A stretch of DNA of 64,000 nt from contig CAJNDS010000269.1 in the NCBI GenBank assembly GCA_905221605.1, forward strand, positions 10,001-74,000, given 5' to 3'. The position numbers and the translations under genes were made by a program. Of the stretch, positions 1-9,024 are shown piece by piece (the first letter of the stretch is position 1; each line of letters starts with the position of its first letter). A model generated the notes under the pieces. That model saw nothing but the letters and a program-made list of their open reading frames with translations. It was not told the DNA's origin and did not search any database. Source of the stretch: Symbiodinium natans. Taxonomy: Eukaryota > Sar > Dinophyceae > Suessiales > Symbiodiniaceae.

Positions 1-67
1 CTTGCGCAGGGGCCATGCTAAGCTTCTCTGTATCGTTCCAATTGTATCGGATGATCCCCGACGGGTT
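1..67 (-). ncRNA. U6: U6 snRNA copy, 3' part outside the window
   Basis: Read on the minus strand, the block carries the highly conserved U6 core: ACAGAGAAG, then TTAGCATGGCCCCTGCGCAAG, preceded by ATTGGAACGAT. U6 is the catalytic snRNA of the spliceosome. The 3' stem lies beyond base 1. The 5' end begins directly after an AAACCC unit, so the copy is embedded in telomeric-type repeat. It cannot be told whether it is transcribed: no promoter is visible, because the 5' flank is pure repeat. Identity is certain; function is not. Confidence 0.9.
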
Positions 68-440
68 TAGGGTTTATAGGGTCTAGAGGGTCTAGAGGGT
101 TTAGGGTTTATAGGGTTTATAGGGTTTATAGGGTTTATAGGGTTGATAGGGTTTATAGGGTTTATAGGGTTTATAGGGTTTATAGGGTTTATAGGGTTTA
201 TAGGGCTTATAGGGTTTATAGGGTTTATAGGGTTTATAGGGTTTATAGGGTTTATAGGGTTTATAGGGCTTATAGGGTTTAGGGTTTATAGGGTTTATAG
301 GGTTTAGGGTTTATAGGGTTTATAGGGTTTATAGGGTTTATAGGGTTTATAGGGTTTATAGGGTTTATAGGGTTTATAGGGTTTATAGGGTTTATAGAGT
401 TTATAGGGTTTATAGGGTTTATAGGGTTCAGGGTTTAGGG
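60..440. repeat. Variant telomeric array, 9-mer TTTATAGGG
   Basis: About 40 near-perfect copies of a TTTATAGGG nonamer, a TA-insertion variant of TTTAGGG, with a few GCTTATAGGG and plain TTTAGGG units. The purity of the variant suggests local tandem amplification after one variant unit arose. A second small array of the same nonamer lies at about 15,330-15,405. Degenerate TTTAGGG units continue to about 580. Confidence 0.95.
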
Positions 441-1009
441 ATTTTTTTGCGGTTTAGGGTTTAGGGTTTAGAGGGCAGGGCCCCGGAGTAGGACCAGCAA
501 CAAAGGGGGGGGGGGTTAGGGTTTAAGGGTTAAGGGTTAAGGGCTTAGGGCTTAGGGCTCAGGGTTTAGGGTTTAGGGTTTAAGAGGCGGAGACTCCGTG
601 GATCGTCAAGTTATGCTACTCGAAGGCATGGTTCCTGTTTATTGTAATCTGGGACCAGGTCTCATTCAGAGATCTCTCCCGTTTCTTCACACGGGATTCT
701 CGTTCGGGATGCAGAACTGTTCAGGTGAACTCAGATTGTTGGAATGTCCTGGTTAACCCTTCTGGCTCAGAACACCATCGCGCCTACCGTCTCCCATGGT
801 CCCAGGAAGCAAGATCTCGCTCCGTCCGGGCCCTCCTCCTGCACCTCCCTGCAAAGCGACCTGTTTCTTGGGAGGATGCCAAAGAGTGGCAAAGCGAGAA
901 ACTTTGTGTACCCTAAACCCTGAACACTCAACCCCAAACCCCCAACCCCAAGACCCTTCACAGCCCTAAACCCTTCAAACAAGGACGGCGCCCTGAAACC
1001 CCAAACCGC

Positions 1010-1447
1010 TCAGAGCCCTGGACTGGTTGAGGCCAGTGGCTCAAGCAGCTCCAGGCCATCTTGCATCACTTCCTTCACCCACGCCAGCTCCACTCCCCCT
1101 GCGTCAGAGAGCTTCTCGGCGTACATAGGGTCCTGGCTGGCTTATGGCGGCAAATTTCTTGTGCAAAATAGGGGTGCCCCGAATATCCCCCCAAATACTA
1201 GGATTCTTCTAGGAACCCCCCAAAAAAGGATACCTTCTTTACCCCTGTTTTCGGAAACCCCTTAAGTGGATCCGAGGTCTCCTTCCAGTGGCTTGGGTCC
1301 AGAGGCGCCAGGCGGTTTAGGACAGCCACGTGCCCCGCAATCAGTGCCATGAGATGACCTTCGCCTTACTGTTGCTTAGTAGGGAACGAGGGAATGAGGT
1401 ACCCCACACAATCCCTTAAAGGGTATATATGTATATATATATATACA

Positions 1448-1480
<33 letters not shown>

Positions 1481-3530
1481 TGTTTTTTTTCTTGCTTTTT
1501 TTTTTGGGGGGGGGGGTGGGGAGCGGAGGGAAACATGGTGCCTCGTTTTTCTCATTCCCTACTAAACCAACAGTAAGTCGCGGGAGCTGAGCCAGTTTGG
1601 CAGGCCATCTGTGCAGAGCGTGTTTCTGTCCGCTGGCAAGTCCTTAGTTGCTGAGTTCATAAGACCCCAAAAAATGACACTTTGAGTTCTATCGGGGACT
1701 ATAGTATCCCAAAAAGTGTAAAGTGTGCTCACTCAGCTACTAAGAGTCTGGACCTGCTTTGGCCGAAAGTGCTGGGGAGTGGTTGGCACCACTGGACCGA
1801 TTGAGGGCGCTGTCATCCGGATCTTCGTCCTCGTCATCCAACTGCCTCGCGGCGTCCGCACTACACCCTGGACCCTAAACCCTAAACCCTAAACCCTAAC
1901 CCCAAACCCTAAACCCTGAACTCTAAACCCCAAACCCTAAACCCTGCCTCGCGGCGCCCGCGCGCCCGGCGTATCCTCTCGCCCTTTCCGGAGGCGCTGC
2001 GAGCATCCGCCCGAGGATCCTCCGAGCTTCCTTGAAGAGGTCCTTCCCTTCCGACAGGCCTAGGGTTTGGGGTTTGGGGTTTGGGGTTTGGGGTTTGGGG
2101 TTTAGGGTTTAGGGTTTAGGGTTTAGGGTTTAGGGTTTAGGGTTTGCCTCGGCTGGCCCTCAGAAACCTCCGTAAACAAATCTCTCCGAAGGTATGGATC
2201 CTCTTCAACCCAAGTAGGGAGAACAGCTTCCCAAATACATGATCCCCTTAGACCCAAGTAGGGAAAACAACCAACATGTCCCAAGGGCCCACCTGAAGCA
2301 GGGTTTACATTTCTTGTACTCCCAAAAGGACACCAAATATATATATATGCACTCACCAATATTAAAATTCAAAAAGGAACCTTGTGTACACTCACCCATA
2401 ACAGAAATATAAACCCTGTTTCACCTAGAGGCGGCCATCTTGAAGGCACACGTCGATTGCCAGGGCCAAAGTGCAGACTGGCATCTCACAGTTCCGGTGC
2501 TGAAGCCACCCGATGGCCTGCAGCACCAGATCCTTGCTGAGTTCACAAGCCCCCAAAAAAAAGTGGACACTAGTAGCATAGTAGTATAGTAGTATAGTAG
2601 TATAGCAGTATAGTAGTATAGTAGTATAGTAGTATAGTATTAGAGTATTATAGCATTATAGTATTATAGCATTATAGTACTATAGTATTATAGTATTATA
2701 GTATTATAGTATTATAGTATTATAGTAATATAGTATTATCGTATTATAGTACTATCGTATTATAGTACTATAGTATTATAGCACTATAGCCCCCCAAAAA
2801 AGAGAGGACACTTTCAGTTCGGTCGGGGATTGTAGTACTCTCGTATCCCAAAGAAGTGTACAGCGTACTCCTTCCGCCACTAAGGATCCGTTAAGCCACG
2901 GCGGTGGAAGATGGAGACCATGGAGCAGCAGGCGCGGCCAATATCCATGTCTGCCCCAGCCTGTTTAGGGTTCAGGGTTTGGGGTTTCGGGCCCTAAGCC
3001 CTAAACCCCGAACGCTAAACCCTAAACCCTAAACCCTAAACCCTAAACCCTAAACCCTAAACCCTAAACCCTAAACCCTAAACCCTAAACCCTAAACCCT
3101 AAACCCTAAACCCTAAACCCTAAACCCCAGCCTGGCAGAGGCTCTCCATCCAGCCAAGGGCCAAAAACATGCGCGAGGCGGCCTGGCTCCTCTTTGCTGC
3201 GACCGGGAGCTCTTGGGAACTGCTTGAACTGGGAGCTTCGGAGTGGGGCAGTAGGGTTTGGGGGGTTTAGGGTTTAGGGTTTAGGGTTTAGGGTTTAGGG
3301 TTTAGGGTTTAGGGTTTAGGGTTTAGGGTTTAGGGTTTAGGGTTTAGGGTTTAGGGCCTGCCTTTCAAAAAGGAAATTATTTGACATAGAGCCATCTCAA
3401 TGAGGATCCCAAAAAATGAGATGTAGTCATCAGCAACTTGTCTCAAGAGCCGTCGAGGTTCACCCCCTCAGCAGATGCTGCTGCCAGGCCCACCCCCAGT
3501 TTGGAGACCAGCCGAAGACAGCGATGCGAG
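1010..3530 (-). CDS. Multi-exon gene, product unknown (3' part, stop at 1010)
   Basis: The minus strand has a chain of short open islands that join in frame. In order they are: about 3530-3430 (possible), 3230-3132 (SRMFLALGWMESLCQ), 2960-2890 (AGADMDIGRACCSMVSIFHR), 2530-2430 (DLVLQAIGWLQHRNCEMPVC), 2050-1948 (FKEARRILGRMLAAPPERAR), 1845-1746 (acidic, LDDEDEDPDDSALNRSSG), 1642-1582 (DLPADRNTLCTDGLPNWLSS), 1364-1265 (EGHLMALIAGHVAVLNRLAP) and 1132-1010 (DPMYAEKLSDAGGVELAWVK), ending in TGA at 1012-1010. The islands look loosely ankyrin/helical, but I do not recognise the protein. Each intron is a different repetitive element, listed separately. The 5' end was not found. Confidence 0.72.
1160..1262. 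mobile_element. MITE-like element, family 3 (GGGTTTMCGAAAATA ends)
   Basis: Ends are inverted repeats of the type GGGTTTCCGAAAACAGGGG / CCCCTATTTTGCAC, with GGTACC-like and GGGGGTTCC motifs inside. It shares its ends and internal order with copies at 4298, 15432, 18446, 19633, 25343, 34357 and 62380. Here it lies between two coding islands of the 1.0-3.5 kb gene, so it is probably its last intron. One end is eroded and the exact splice sites are unclear. Confidence 0.7.
1365..1581 (-). mobile_element. Introner family 1, forming a GC-AG intron
   Basis: Terminal inverted repeat CTTACTGTTGGTT (minus-strand start) matches the other end, AGCAACAGTAAG. A 4-bp target duplication GCGA flanks it: CCC[GCGA]CTTACTG ... 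CAGTAAG[GCGA]AGG. Splicing from the GC of the first GCGA to the AG that ends the inverted repeat restores ...SSREGH... in frame. The inside is TA-rich with a G-run. Related copies lie at 20899, 62640 and, eroded, at 6308 and 11968. Confidence 0.82.
1646..1745. mobile_element. Repeat family 6 (short copy)
   Basis: Ends TGCTGAGTTCATAAGACCCC and CTCACTCAGCTACTAAGAG, with an internal block reading CGGGGACTATAGTATCCC. The same order recurs at 2533-2884. It separates two coding islands of the same gene (…SAK and DLPADRN…), so it very likely is an intron; a GC donor before CAGGTCC keeps phase 0. Confidence 0.7.
1846..1947 (-). repeat. Telomere-repeat intron with 18-bp target duplication (GC-AG)
   Basis: A TTTAGGG/TTTGGGG tract is flanked by two copies of CTGCCTCGCGGCGYCCGC (1842-1859 and 1944-1961, one mismatch). 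On the minus strand each copy contains CGCGAG|GCAG. Removing 1846-1947 as a GC-AG intron joins …AGAAR to QLDDEDED… without changing the frame and leaves a single copy of the duplicated site. This is direct sequence evidence that the tract was inserted into an exon. Splicing itself is inferred. Confidence 0.82.
2165..2292 (-). mobile_element. Introner family G (GTGGGCCCTT ends)
   Basis: On the minus strand: CTTCAG|GTGGGCCCTTGGGACA at the 5' end and TTTCTGAG|GGCC at the 3' end, with a duplicated internal CCCTACTTGGG block. The same order (GTAGGCCCTTnGGACA, then a CCCTTATTGGG-like block, then CCTG and TTTTTCAGAGG) is seen at 22987, 25440, 29432, 56860 and 57546. GT-AG type. Confidence 0.7.
2533..2884. 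mobile_element. Repeat family 6 (long copy) with an expanded internal TAGTAT satellite
   Basis: Same ends as the copy at 1646 (TGCTGAGTTCACAAGCCCCC … CCGCCACTAAGGA) and the same CGGGGATTGTAGTACTC core, but about 230 bp of TAGTATAGTAGTATAG-type repeat is inserted between. It separates the coding islands …FHRRGLTD and DLVLQAIGW…, so it acts as an intron. The internal satellite expansion is private to this copy. Confidence 0.72.
2961..3131 (-). repeat. Telomere-repeat intron with 10-bp target duplication (GC-AG)
   Basis: The tract starts as TTTAGGG and flips to CCCTAAA inside, so it is a head-to-head array. CCCCAGCCTG occurs on both sides (2954-2963 and 3125-3134). On the minus strand both copies read CAG|GCTGGGG. 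GC-AG removal of 171 bp joins …MESLCQ to AGADMDIG… in frame and restores one copy of the site. The inversion inside the array argues against simple slippage. Confidence 0.82.
3254..3357. repeat. Telomeric TTTAGGG tract
   Basis: About 14 perfect TTTAGGG units between two coding islands of the 1.0-3.5 kb gene. No clear flanking duplication was found. Confidence 0.95.
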
Positions 3531-3559
3531 TCTGGCATTTGGCCCCGAGCCACCATGTC

Positions 3560-4970
3560 TCCTGTGTATAGGGTTTAGGGTGTTTAGGGATCATTAGGCT
3601 TAGTTAAGGATATTTAAGGGGGGGGGACCTAGGGCGGGGGTAGTTTCGAGGGGGGTAGTAGGGGAACCCATGAGTGTAGCTGTTGGGAATTTCACCCTAA
3701 ACCCTAAACCCTAGACCCTAAACCTTGGAAGCTCAAACTAAGGTCTTACACGGCAGCCCAGTCTCGTATGACAACAGCTGCCGGCACGCCCGAGAGCTCA
3801 CACGGGAATGCTGCAGAGGTCATTGGCATTGGATTGGACTAGGCTTGAAACCCTAAACCCTAAACCCTAAACCCTAAACCCTGGGGCACCTCGACGTGCT
3901 GCTTGAGCCAAACATCTCAGCTCTCTCTCGCTTTCGTGGCAACTGTCTGAGAACGCCTCGTCAGCCTTCTCGGCAGCCCAGTAACATCCAGCAACCATAC
4001 AAAATGAGGGTTCCCTTCTTTGGGGTTGATTTTTTTTTATCAAGGAACCTACCACAAAAGGTTACTTTATCAAGGAACCTAGAACCACAAAAGAGGGGTA
4101 AAGGGCACCTCTGGGCTACGGAGCTTTCCTGCTGCACACTTTGGTGATTGGATGCACAGACCCGGCTTTGACATCGTCTCGGCTGACTCCCAGAAGCTGC
4201 ACATAAGCCGGCCGTTTTTCCTCAAACCACGTTTAGTGGGCGTCAGGTCGGCATCGCCTTGTCGCGCAATAAGGACGACGTGCTTCATGATGACACAGAA
4301 ATAGGGGTTTACGATGATTGGGGTACCGTATTGGGGGTCCTCTTTACAAAGGGATCCTACTATCTGGGCCCAGAATCTGGGACTCTATACTAGGGGTCCC
4401 TTGTTTTCGTAAACTCCCAAATTTCTAGGGGTTAGGGTTTAGGGTTTAGGGTTTAGGGTTTAGGGTTTAGGGTTTAGGGTCTAGCTAGTTAGTCTAAGAA
4501 CCGCCTCTCGTGGATATCGCACGTGGTGCCGATGAAGTTCATGGCCCTACCGGCGCCAGCACGTAATACGCACACGCTTGGCCCGACTTGGCCCCTGAGT
4601 CTGACCCCAAAAAAACCGTAAACCCTAAACCCTAAACCCTAAACCCTCGAAACCCTAAACCCTGACATAAATAAGCCTTTGCTTTGCAAAGTGTCCTTGC
4701 ATGCCCGGAACTGCGTTGGGCCCGCAGCTTCTTCGAAGCAGCTGCCCAGTGGCAGCCCGCACTCGGGCCGCGAAAAACCCTGTTATTCTGAGGCTTGTGC
4801 CAAGTGCGTCAGCAGTCGCTGTCTAAGAGCAGGCACATATCTTCTCCAAGTAGGTCAATGGCCCATGCTTATCTTGCTGATATCTTGCTTCCTTGACGTG
4901 AAAGCAATGGAGGAACCGTCAGATTTGGCATCGTCACCTCAGGACTGGAGCGTTTCCTATATATGTATAC
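3560..4970. other. Mosaic interval with probable minus-strand exons
   Basis: It contains five short telomeric tracts (about 3563, 3695, 3850, 4428, 4618). There is a partial copy (3590-3690) of the palindromic element seen complete at 7795. Open, codon-like minus-strand stretches are at about 4050-3890 (AAEKADEAFSDSCHESEREL), 4288-4160 (MKHVVLIARQGDADLTPTKR) and 4590-4496 (AMNFIGTTCDIHERRF). A small direct repeat TCAAGGAACCTA occurs twice near 4040-4080. I cannot assign a product. Confidence 0.45.
4298..4415. mobile_element. MITE-like element, family 3
   Basis: GGGGTTTACGAT…GGGGTACCGTATTGGGGGTCC … GGGGTCCCTTGTTTTCGTAAACTCCC: inverted-repeat ends with GGTACC and GGATCCTACTAT inside. It is close to the copies at 25343, 34357 and 62380. 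No flanking exon was identified. Confidence 0.75.
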
Positions 4971-5610
4971 ACACATATAAATACATATATATATATATAT
5001 GTGGGTGTGTGTGTGAATGTATATGTGTATCTACATCTCTGCACATGTATATATATAGAAATATATACGCATATATATATATATATATGTAGGTAGGTAT
5101 GTAGGTATGTATGTGTGTATGTATGTGTGCATGTATGCATGCATGCATGCATGCATGTTTGTATGTATGTATGTATGTATATATGTATGTATGTGTGTGT
5201 ATGTGTGTATGTGTGTATATGTGTATGTGTGACGTGTGTGTGTGTGTATGTGTGTATGTGTGTATGTGTGTATGTGTGCGTGTGTATGTGTGTATGTGTG
5301 TATAGGTGTGTATGTGTGTATGTGTGTGTATGTGTGTATGTGTGTGTATGTGTGTGTATGTGTGTATGTGTGTGTGTGTATGTGTGTATGTGTGTATGTG
5401 TGTATGTGTGTATGTGTGTATGTGTGTATGTGTGTATGTGTGTATGTGTGTATACATACATATGTGCATATATAGATATACATATGTGTATATGAACATA
5501 TCTACATATTGTCATATATACATATGTATATCCATGAATGTATACATGTACACATATGAACATAAAGGTATGTGTATATATATATAGAGAGAGAGATATG
5601 TATCATGTAA
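4970..5610. repeat. Large GTAT/GTGT microsatellite
   Basis: More than 500 bp of TATATA, then (GTAT)n, then (GTGTAT)n, with an ATGCATGC patch near 5137. Long ORFs on both strands here (up to 209 codons of THTHIHTYTH or VCVCMCVCV type) follow from the repeat lacking stops and are not genes. Confidence 0.95.
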
Positions 5611-6307
5611 ACCCTAAACCCGCCGGCTTGCAGTTCATGTCCCGGATGCTGCTAAGCGACGTTCTTGGACTTCTTCCGCATGACAATCTCGGATGAAGAC
5701 AAGAGAGCCATAAGGGGATCCAGCTGTCAAAGAGAGTGTCCAACTCACTGAAGCGCGACGATGTATCCGTGCACTGCTCCAAACTGAGTGATTCTGTGCA
5801 GGGGCTCACATTTTACCAGGTGCGACCCGAACTACACCCTAAACCCGAAACCCTAAACCATAAACCCGAAACCCTTATTCTCGAGGCGAGGGGCCGGCAG
5901 ATCGGGCTCTCCTGCAGCATTCAAGGTGATCGGCCTTGCTGGTGGCAGCCTCGTCTCCCAGGCTTCGCATGGGGGTGACGGGTTCGGGGTTTAGGGTTTA
6001 GGGTTTAGGGTTTAGGGTTTAGGGTTTAGGGTTTAGGGTTTAGGGTTTGGGGTTTGGGGTTTAGGGTTTAGGGTTTAGGGTTTAGGGTTTATGCAAGCGG
6101 TCCCATGGACAATCCAGAAGCAAAACACTTGTGGATTACTACAACGGAGGAATAGACCTCATGAGCTTAATGTGGTCGTCTGTGCAACCTCCAAAGACTA
6201 TCGAAAGACATCAACGGAACAGGCCTCGCCACAGCAGCCGTAGGGCTAAGGGTTTAGGGCGACAAACCCTATCACTGAAATAGAAATTCTTCTAAACACT
6301 GGCTGGT

Positions 6308-6396
6308 TCTTAGTAGGGAATCAGGGAATGAGGTACCCAATATACTCCCTTCAGGAGGGCCCTAACTCCCTCATTTCCTTCTGACAAAGAACCAGG
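6308..6396. mobile_element. Eroded introner family 1 copy
   Basis: GGTTCTTAGTAGGGAATCAG…GAGGTACCC at the left and GGGCCCTAACTCCCTCATTTC…GACAAAGAACC at the right form imperfect inverted ends matching family 1 (TTGGTTAGTAGGGAATGGG). The internal TA satellite is absent. Similar eroded copy at 11968-12056. Confidence 0.6.
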
Positions 6397-6706
6397 AGGA
6401 AAAGATCACACCACCCTAAACCCTAAACCCTAAACCCTGAACCCTTAGCCCTTAACTCAAAACCTTAAACCCTAAACCCTAAGCCCTAAACACTCAACAG
6501 AGCAGGACCGCGCCCAGTACTCCCACCCGGCTGTAACCCTTCGGGCAACTTGGGCGACGACTTCAACAGTGACTCCTTGAGCTGTGCTACCGTTTCTGTA
6601 GCCTTGTCCTGTCAGAAATTCGGGCTTGGGATGGCTTTGGGGTTTAAGTTTGGGGTTTAGGGTTTCGGACTTAGTGTTTAGGGCTGGGGTGTAGGTTTTT
6701 CTTTTG

Positions 6707-6797
6707 CCACTTCTCGATTTGTGCACGTCATCCTTGCGCAGGGGCCATGTTCGTCTTCTCTGTATCGTTCCAACTTCATCGGAGGATTCCCTTCGGG
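6707..6797 (-). ncRNA. U6: U6 snRNA copy, full length
   Basis: Minus strand: GAAGGGAATCCTCCGATGAA, then TTGGAACGATACAGAGAAG, ATGGCCCCTGCGCAAGGATG and GCACAAATCGAGAAGTGG. All U6 landmarks are present in order. The usual TTAGC after AGAGAAGA is changed to CGAAC, and there is no T-run after the 3' end; instead CAAAAGAAAAACC follows. The 5' end directly follows an AAACCC unit. The altered core, missing terminator and A-rich tail favour a retrocopy over an active gene. Confidence 0.85.
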
Positions 6798-7509
6798 TTT
6801 AGTGTTCAGGGTTTTTGCCTCCCCAACTTCAGACACCCAAGCATCACTACGCAGGGCCAAACCGACGTCACCGGTGCACTGAAAACTCTCCAGAGGGTTT
6901 GGGGTTTAGGGTTTGGGGTTTAGGGGGCTCAGGGTTTGGGGTTTAGGGTTTGGGGTTTAGGGTCAGGAAGGCTGCGTGAAGCTTCATGCGACTCCTTGTT
7001 TTTGGCATCCTTGCCACCATCGCTCAGCCGTGCACTGCTTAGCCTCCGCGCACCCCGGGCTTAGGGAGTAGGGTTTAGGGTTTAGGGTTTAGGGTTTAGA
7101 ATTGGATATCGGGTTAGGGATTAGGGTTTAGGGTTTAGAATTGAGGCATATCGGGTTTCGGGCTTATAAGGTTTAGGGTAAAAGGGTTTAGGGCACAGGG
7201 TTTGCGAGAAGGATTGCAGCTCAGCCAATGCAGCCGTGGCGCTCTTCCCTTGGCCCCATGCGCGCTGGCATGGTGGCCTTACGCTTGCATGACAGGGGAC
7301 TGTATTAGGGGGGGCCCTTGGGGAGAAGGACCCTCTGAATAAGGTCCCTGTTTAAGAGGGCCAGAAGAGGGTTCAGAAGGGTTCCCTTTTCAGGGTCCCC
7401 CCTTATCCTACCATGACACATCACTGCAGAAAGTTTGGTGAGACAAGCTGTCAGGAAGGCATGCCGCTGTGCTGAGCCCTCGAAGCCACTCGACCATGGC
7501 CCGTGTTAC

Positions 7510-7750
7510 TCAGTCTGTCAGAAAGGCAAGGCCGGATGCTTGCAAGAAGCGAGCTTCCGATTCCGGCGCTGGACCTGCACGGGCGATGGTGTGCCCGACA
7601 TCTTCTCGGCACTGCATACTGCCCAAGGGGCATCTCAGCCCATGCCCCTGCGCCTTCGGAGGAGGCGCCTCTTCTAGGGTGTCGACCTCGACCACCTCGA
7701 TCTGGGCCTGCTCGGTTTCGTTGCTCTCGACTTCCGTTGGGGCTGGAAGC
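7510..7750 (-). CDS. Probable terminal exon, product unknown
   Basis: The frame reads …NETEQAQIEVVEVDTLEEAP… to a stop at 7510. The acidic run followed by CPLGSMQCREDVGHTIARAG looks coding. Competing open frames exist on both strands in this GC-rich stretch, so the choice rests on composition and on the minus-strand rule of the window. No family recognised. Confidence 0.4.
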
Positions 7751-7794
7751 CTCGGTGCGCAGCTCCCTCCAAACGAATCCCAGCCAGCAGAGTG

Positions 7795-7965
7795 GGCGTG
7801 TCATGAATTCCTCATGGGTTCCCCTACGACCCTCTCTAAACTACCCCGCCAGGTTCCCCCGTTAAGTCACCTTAACTAGGCTTAATTGTCCCTAAATAGC
7901 CTTAATTATGGGGGGAACTAGGGGCGCGCAGTATTTGAGGGGGGTAGTAGAGGAACCCATGAATT
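7795..7965. mobile_element. Palindromic MITE-like element
   Basis: Left end CATGAATTCCTCATGGGTTCC and right end GGAACCCATGAATTCC are inverted copies. Inside, CCTTAACTAGGCTTAATTGT is followed by a CCTTAATTATGG block and a GGGGGGTAGTA motif. The right half recurs at 3590-3690 (GGGGTAGTAGGGGAACCCATG). No coding capacity. Confidence 0.7.
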
Positions 7966-8920
7966 CCGAGGTGCTTCACAGAACGCCCGGTGTTCTCCTT
8001 GCAGCCAAAACTCTGCGGAAGCGACTGCGCAAAGGTCCATTCCACACCCTGGCGCTTCGCTGCGGCGACCGTCCTGGTGGTGTTACATGTTATTAAAACT
8101 TATTGCATATATCATTACTCTTGTTATAATGATGATGATGATGATCACGAAAAAAATAGCAATAACAACAGCAAAACAATAACAATAACAAAATCAATAA
8201 CAATAACAATGACAGTGGCAATGACAATAACAAAACAATAAACAATAACAATAACAATCAGACTAATAATCATATTAACAATCATATTCATAATCATATT
8301 TATGAAAAATCATATTAATAAGGAGAAGAATAACAATAATAGTACTAAAACATATAGTAAGAAAAACAATGATAATAATGTGCAAGTTTGTTTGATGGTA
8401 CGCAAACCCGACGAGAATCCGGGGGAATGAGTAGCCCAGAAATCAGGGCAAAGTCGGGCTGAAGCTGTTCCGCCGTTCCGCGGTCGTGTCTCCGAATCTC
8501 ACAAGGCGCTGCACATTATCAAGAAAAACACATAACATAGTATATTCTACATGTATATATATATATACAAGAATATTGGATATTTGTTTTTATATTTACG
8601 TATTCATTTATTCATACTTATTATATACCTCCAAACACGAATGTGTTCAGGCATTTCCTCCCGGCGGGAAGCATGAGGAGGTGTTCGCAAGAGCCCGCAA
8701 AGGTACGCCTGCTTTCCAGCTCCATCCGTGACCAGCCAGGCACTAAATCCGCAGATGTTTTACGCCGGCTGCATCGAAGACTGTGCTCGAAAGAGGAAGC
8801 TTGCCCAAAAGAATGATCGGTTTGTCTCCTTCGCCAGCAGCTGTCGCGCATGCTGAAGCGCCACGTCTTTGTCCTCTTTTCTGCCTAACTCTTGATGAGT
8901 ATGATAAAGCTTCCAAATGG
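7966..8920. other. AT-rich interval, no firm gene
   Basis: 8100-8400 is AAT/ATAACA-rich low-complexity sequence, followed by a TATATA patch near 8555. A minus-strand open stretch at 8851-8640 ends next to the family-4 element. Nothing recognisable. Confidence 0.5.
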
Positions 8921-9024
8921 GTGGTTGTCAAAATGACGGTCCCTTTTTGGATCCCTATGAGAATACCGCACCTGATATTTAGGGTACCCCAAAAGGGATC
9001 ATCATTTTGACAGCCACCCAAATG
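8920..9024. mobile_element. MITE-like element, family 4
   Basis: Inverted ends GGTGGTTGTCAAAATGACGG / TCATCATTTTGACAGCCACC, with internal GGTCCCTTTTTGG / CCAAAAGGGATC. CAAATG on both sides may be the target duplication. A second copy with a diverged end is at 21611-21712. Confidence 0.75.

Larger units (their letters stand above)
5611..7430. other. Telomeric-tract-rich interval, no gene identified
   Basis: It holds TTTAGGG tracts (5982-6090, about 6415-6480, 6640-6690, 6895-6962, 7070-7190), a U6 copy (6707-6797) and an eroded family-1 element (6308-6396). An open minus-strand stretch at 5809-5625 (EQCTDTSSRFSELDTLFDSW) may be an exon. An inverted-repeat element at about 7290-7400 (GGGGGGCCCTTGGGGAGAAGG … CAGGGTCCCCCCTTA) has no other copy that I saw. 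Confidence 0.5.

Noticed and set aside
60-580. A true chromosome end
   Set aside because: A U6 copy lies outside the array at base 1, orientation of tracts changes many times, and unique sequence lies on both sides; these are interstitial tracts.
3900-3915. Spliced-leader end (CTTGAGCCAAA) on the minus strand
   Set aside because: Only about 11 bases match, the rest of the leader is absent, and it lies inside a codon-like island.
5399-5455. CRISPR-like regular repeats
   Set aside because: Spacing regularity comes from simple sequence repeats; no unique spacers, and the genome is eukaryotic.
4934-5587. Overlapping ORFs of up to 209 codons on both strands
   Set aside because: They are translations of a GTAT/GTGT microsatellite with no stop in several frames; composition is only T/H/I/Y or V/C/M.
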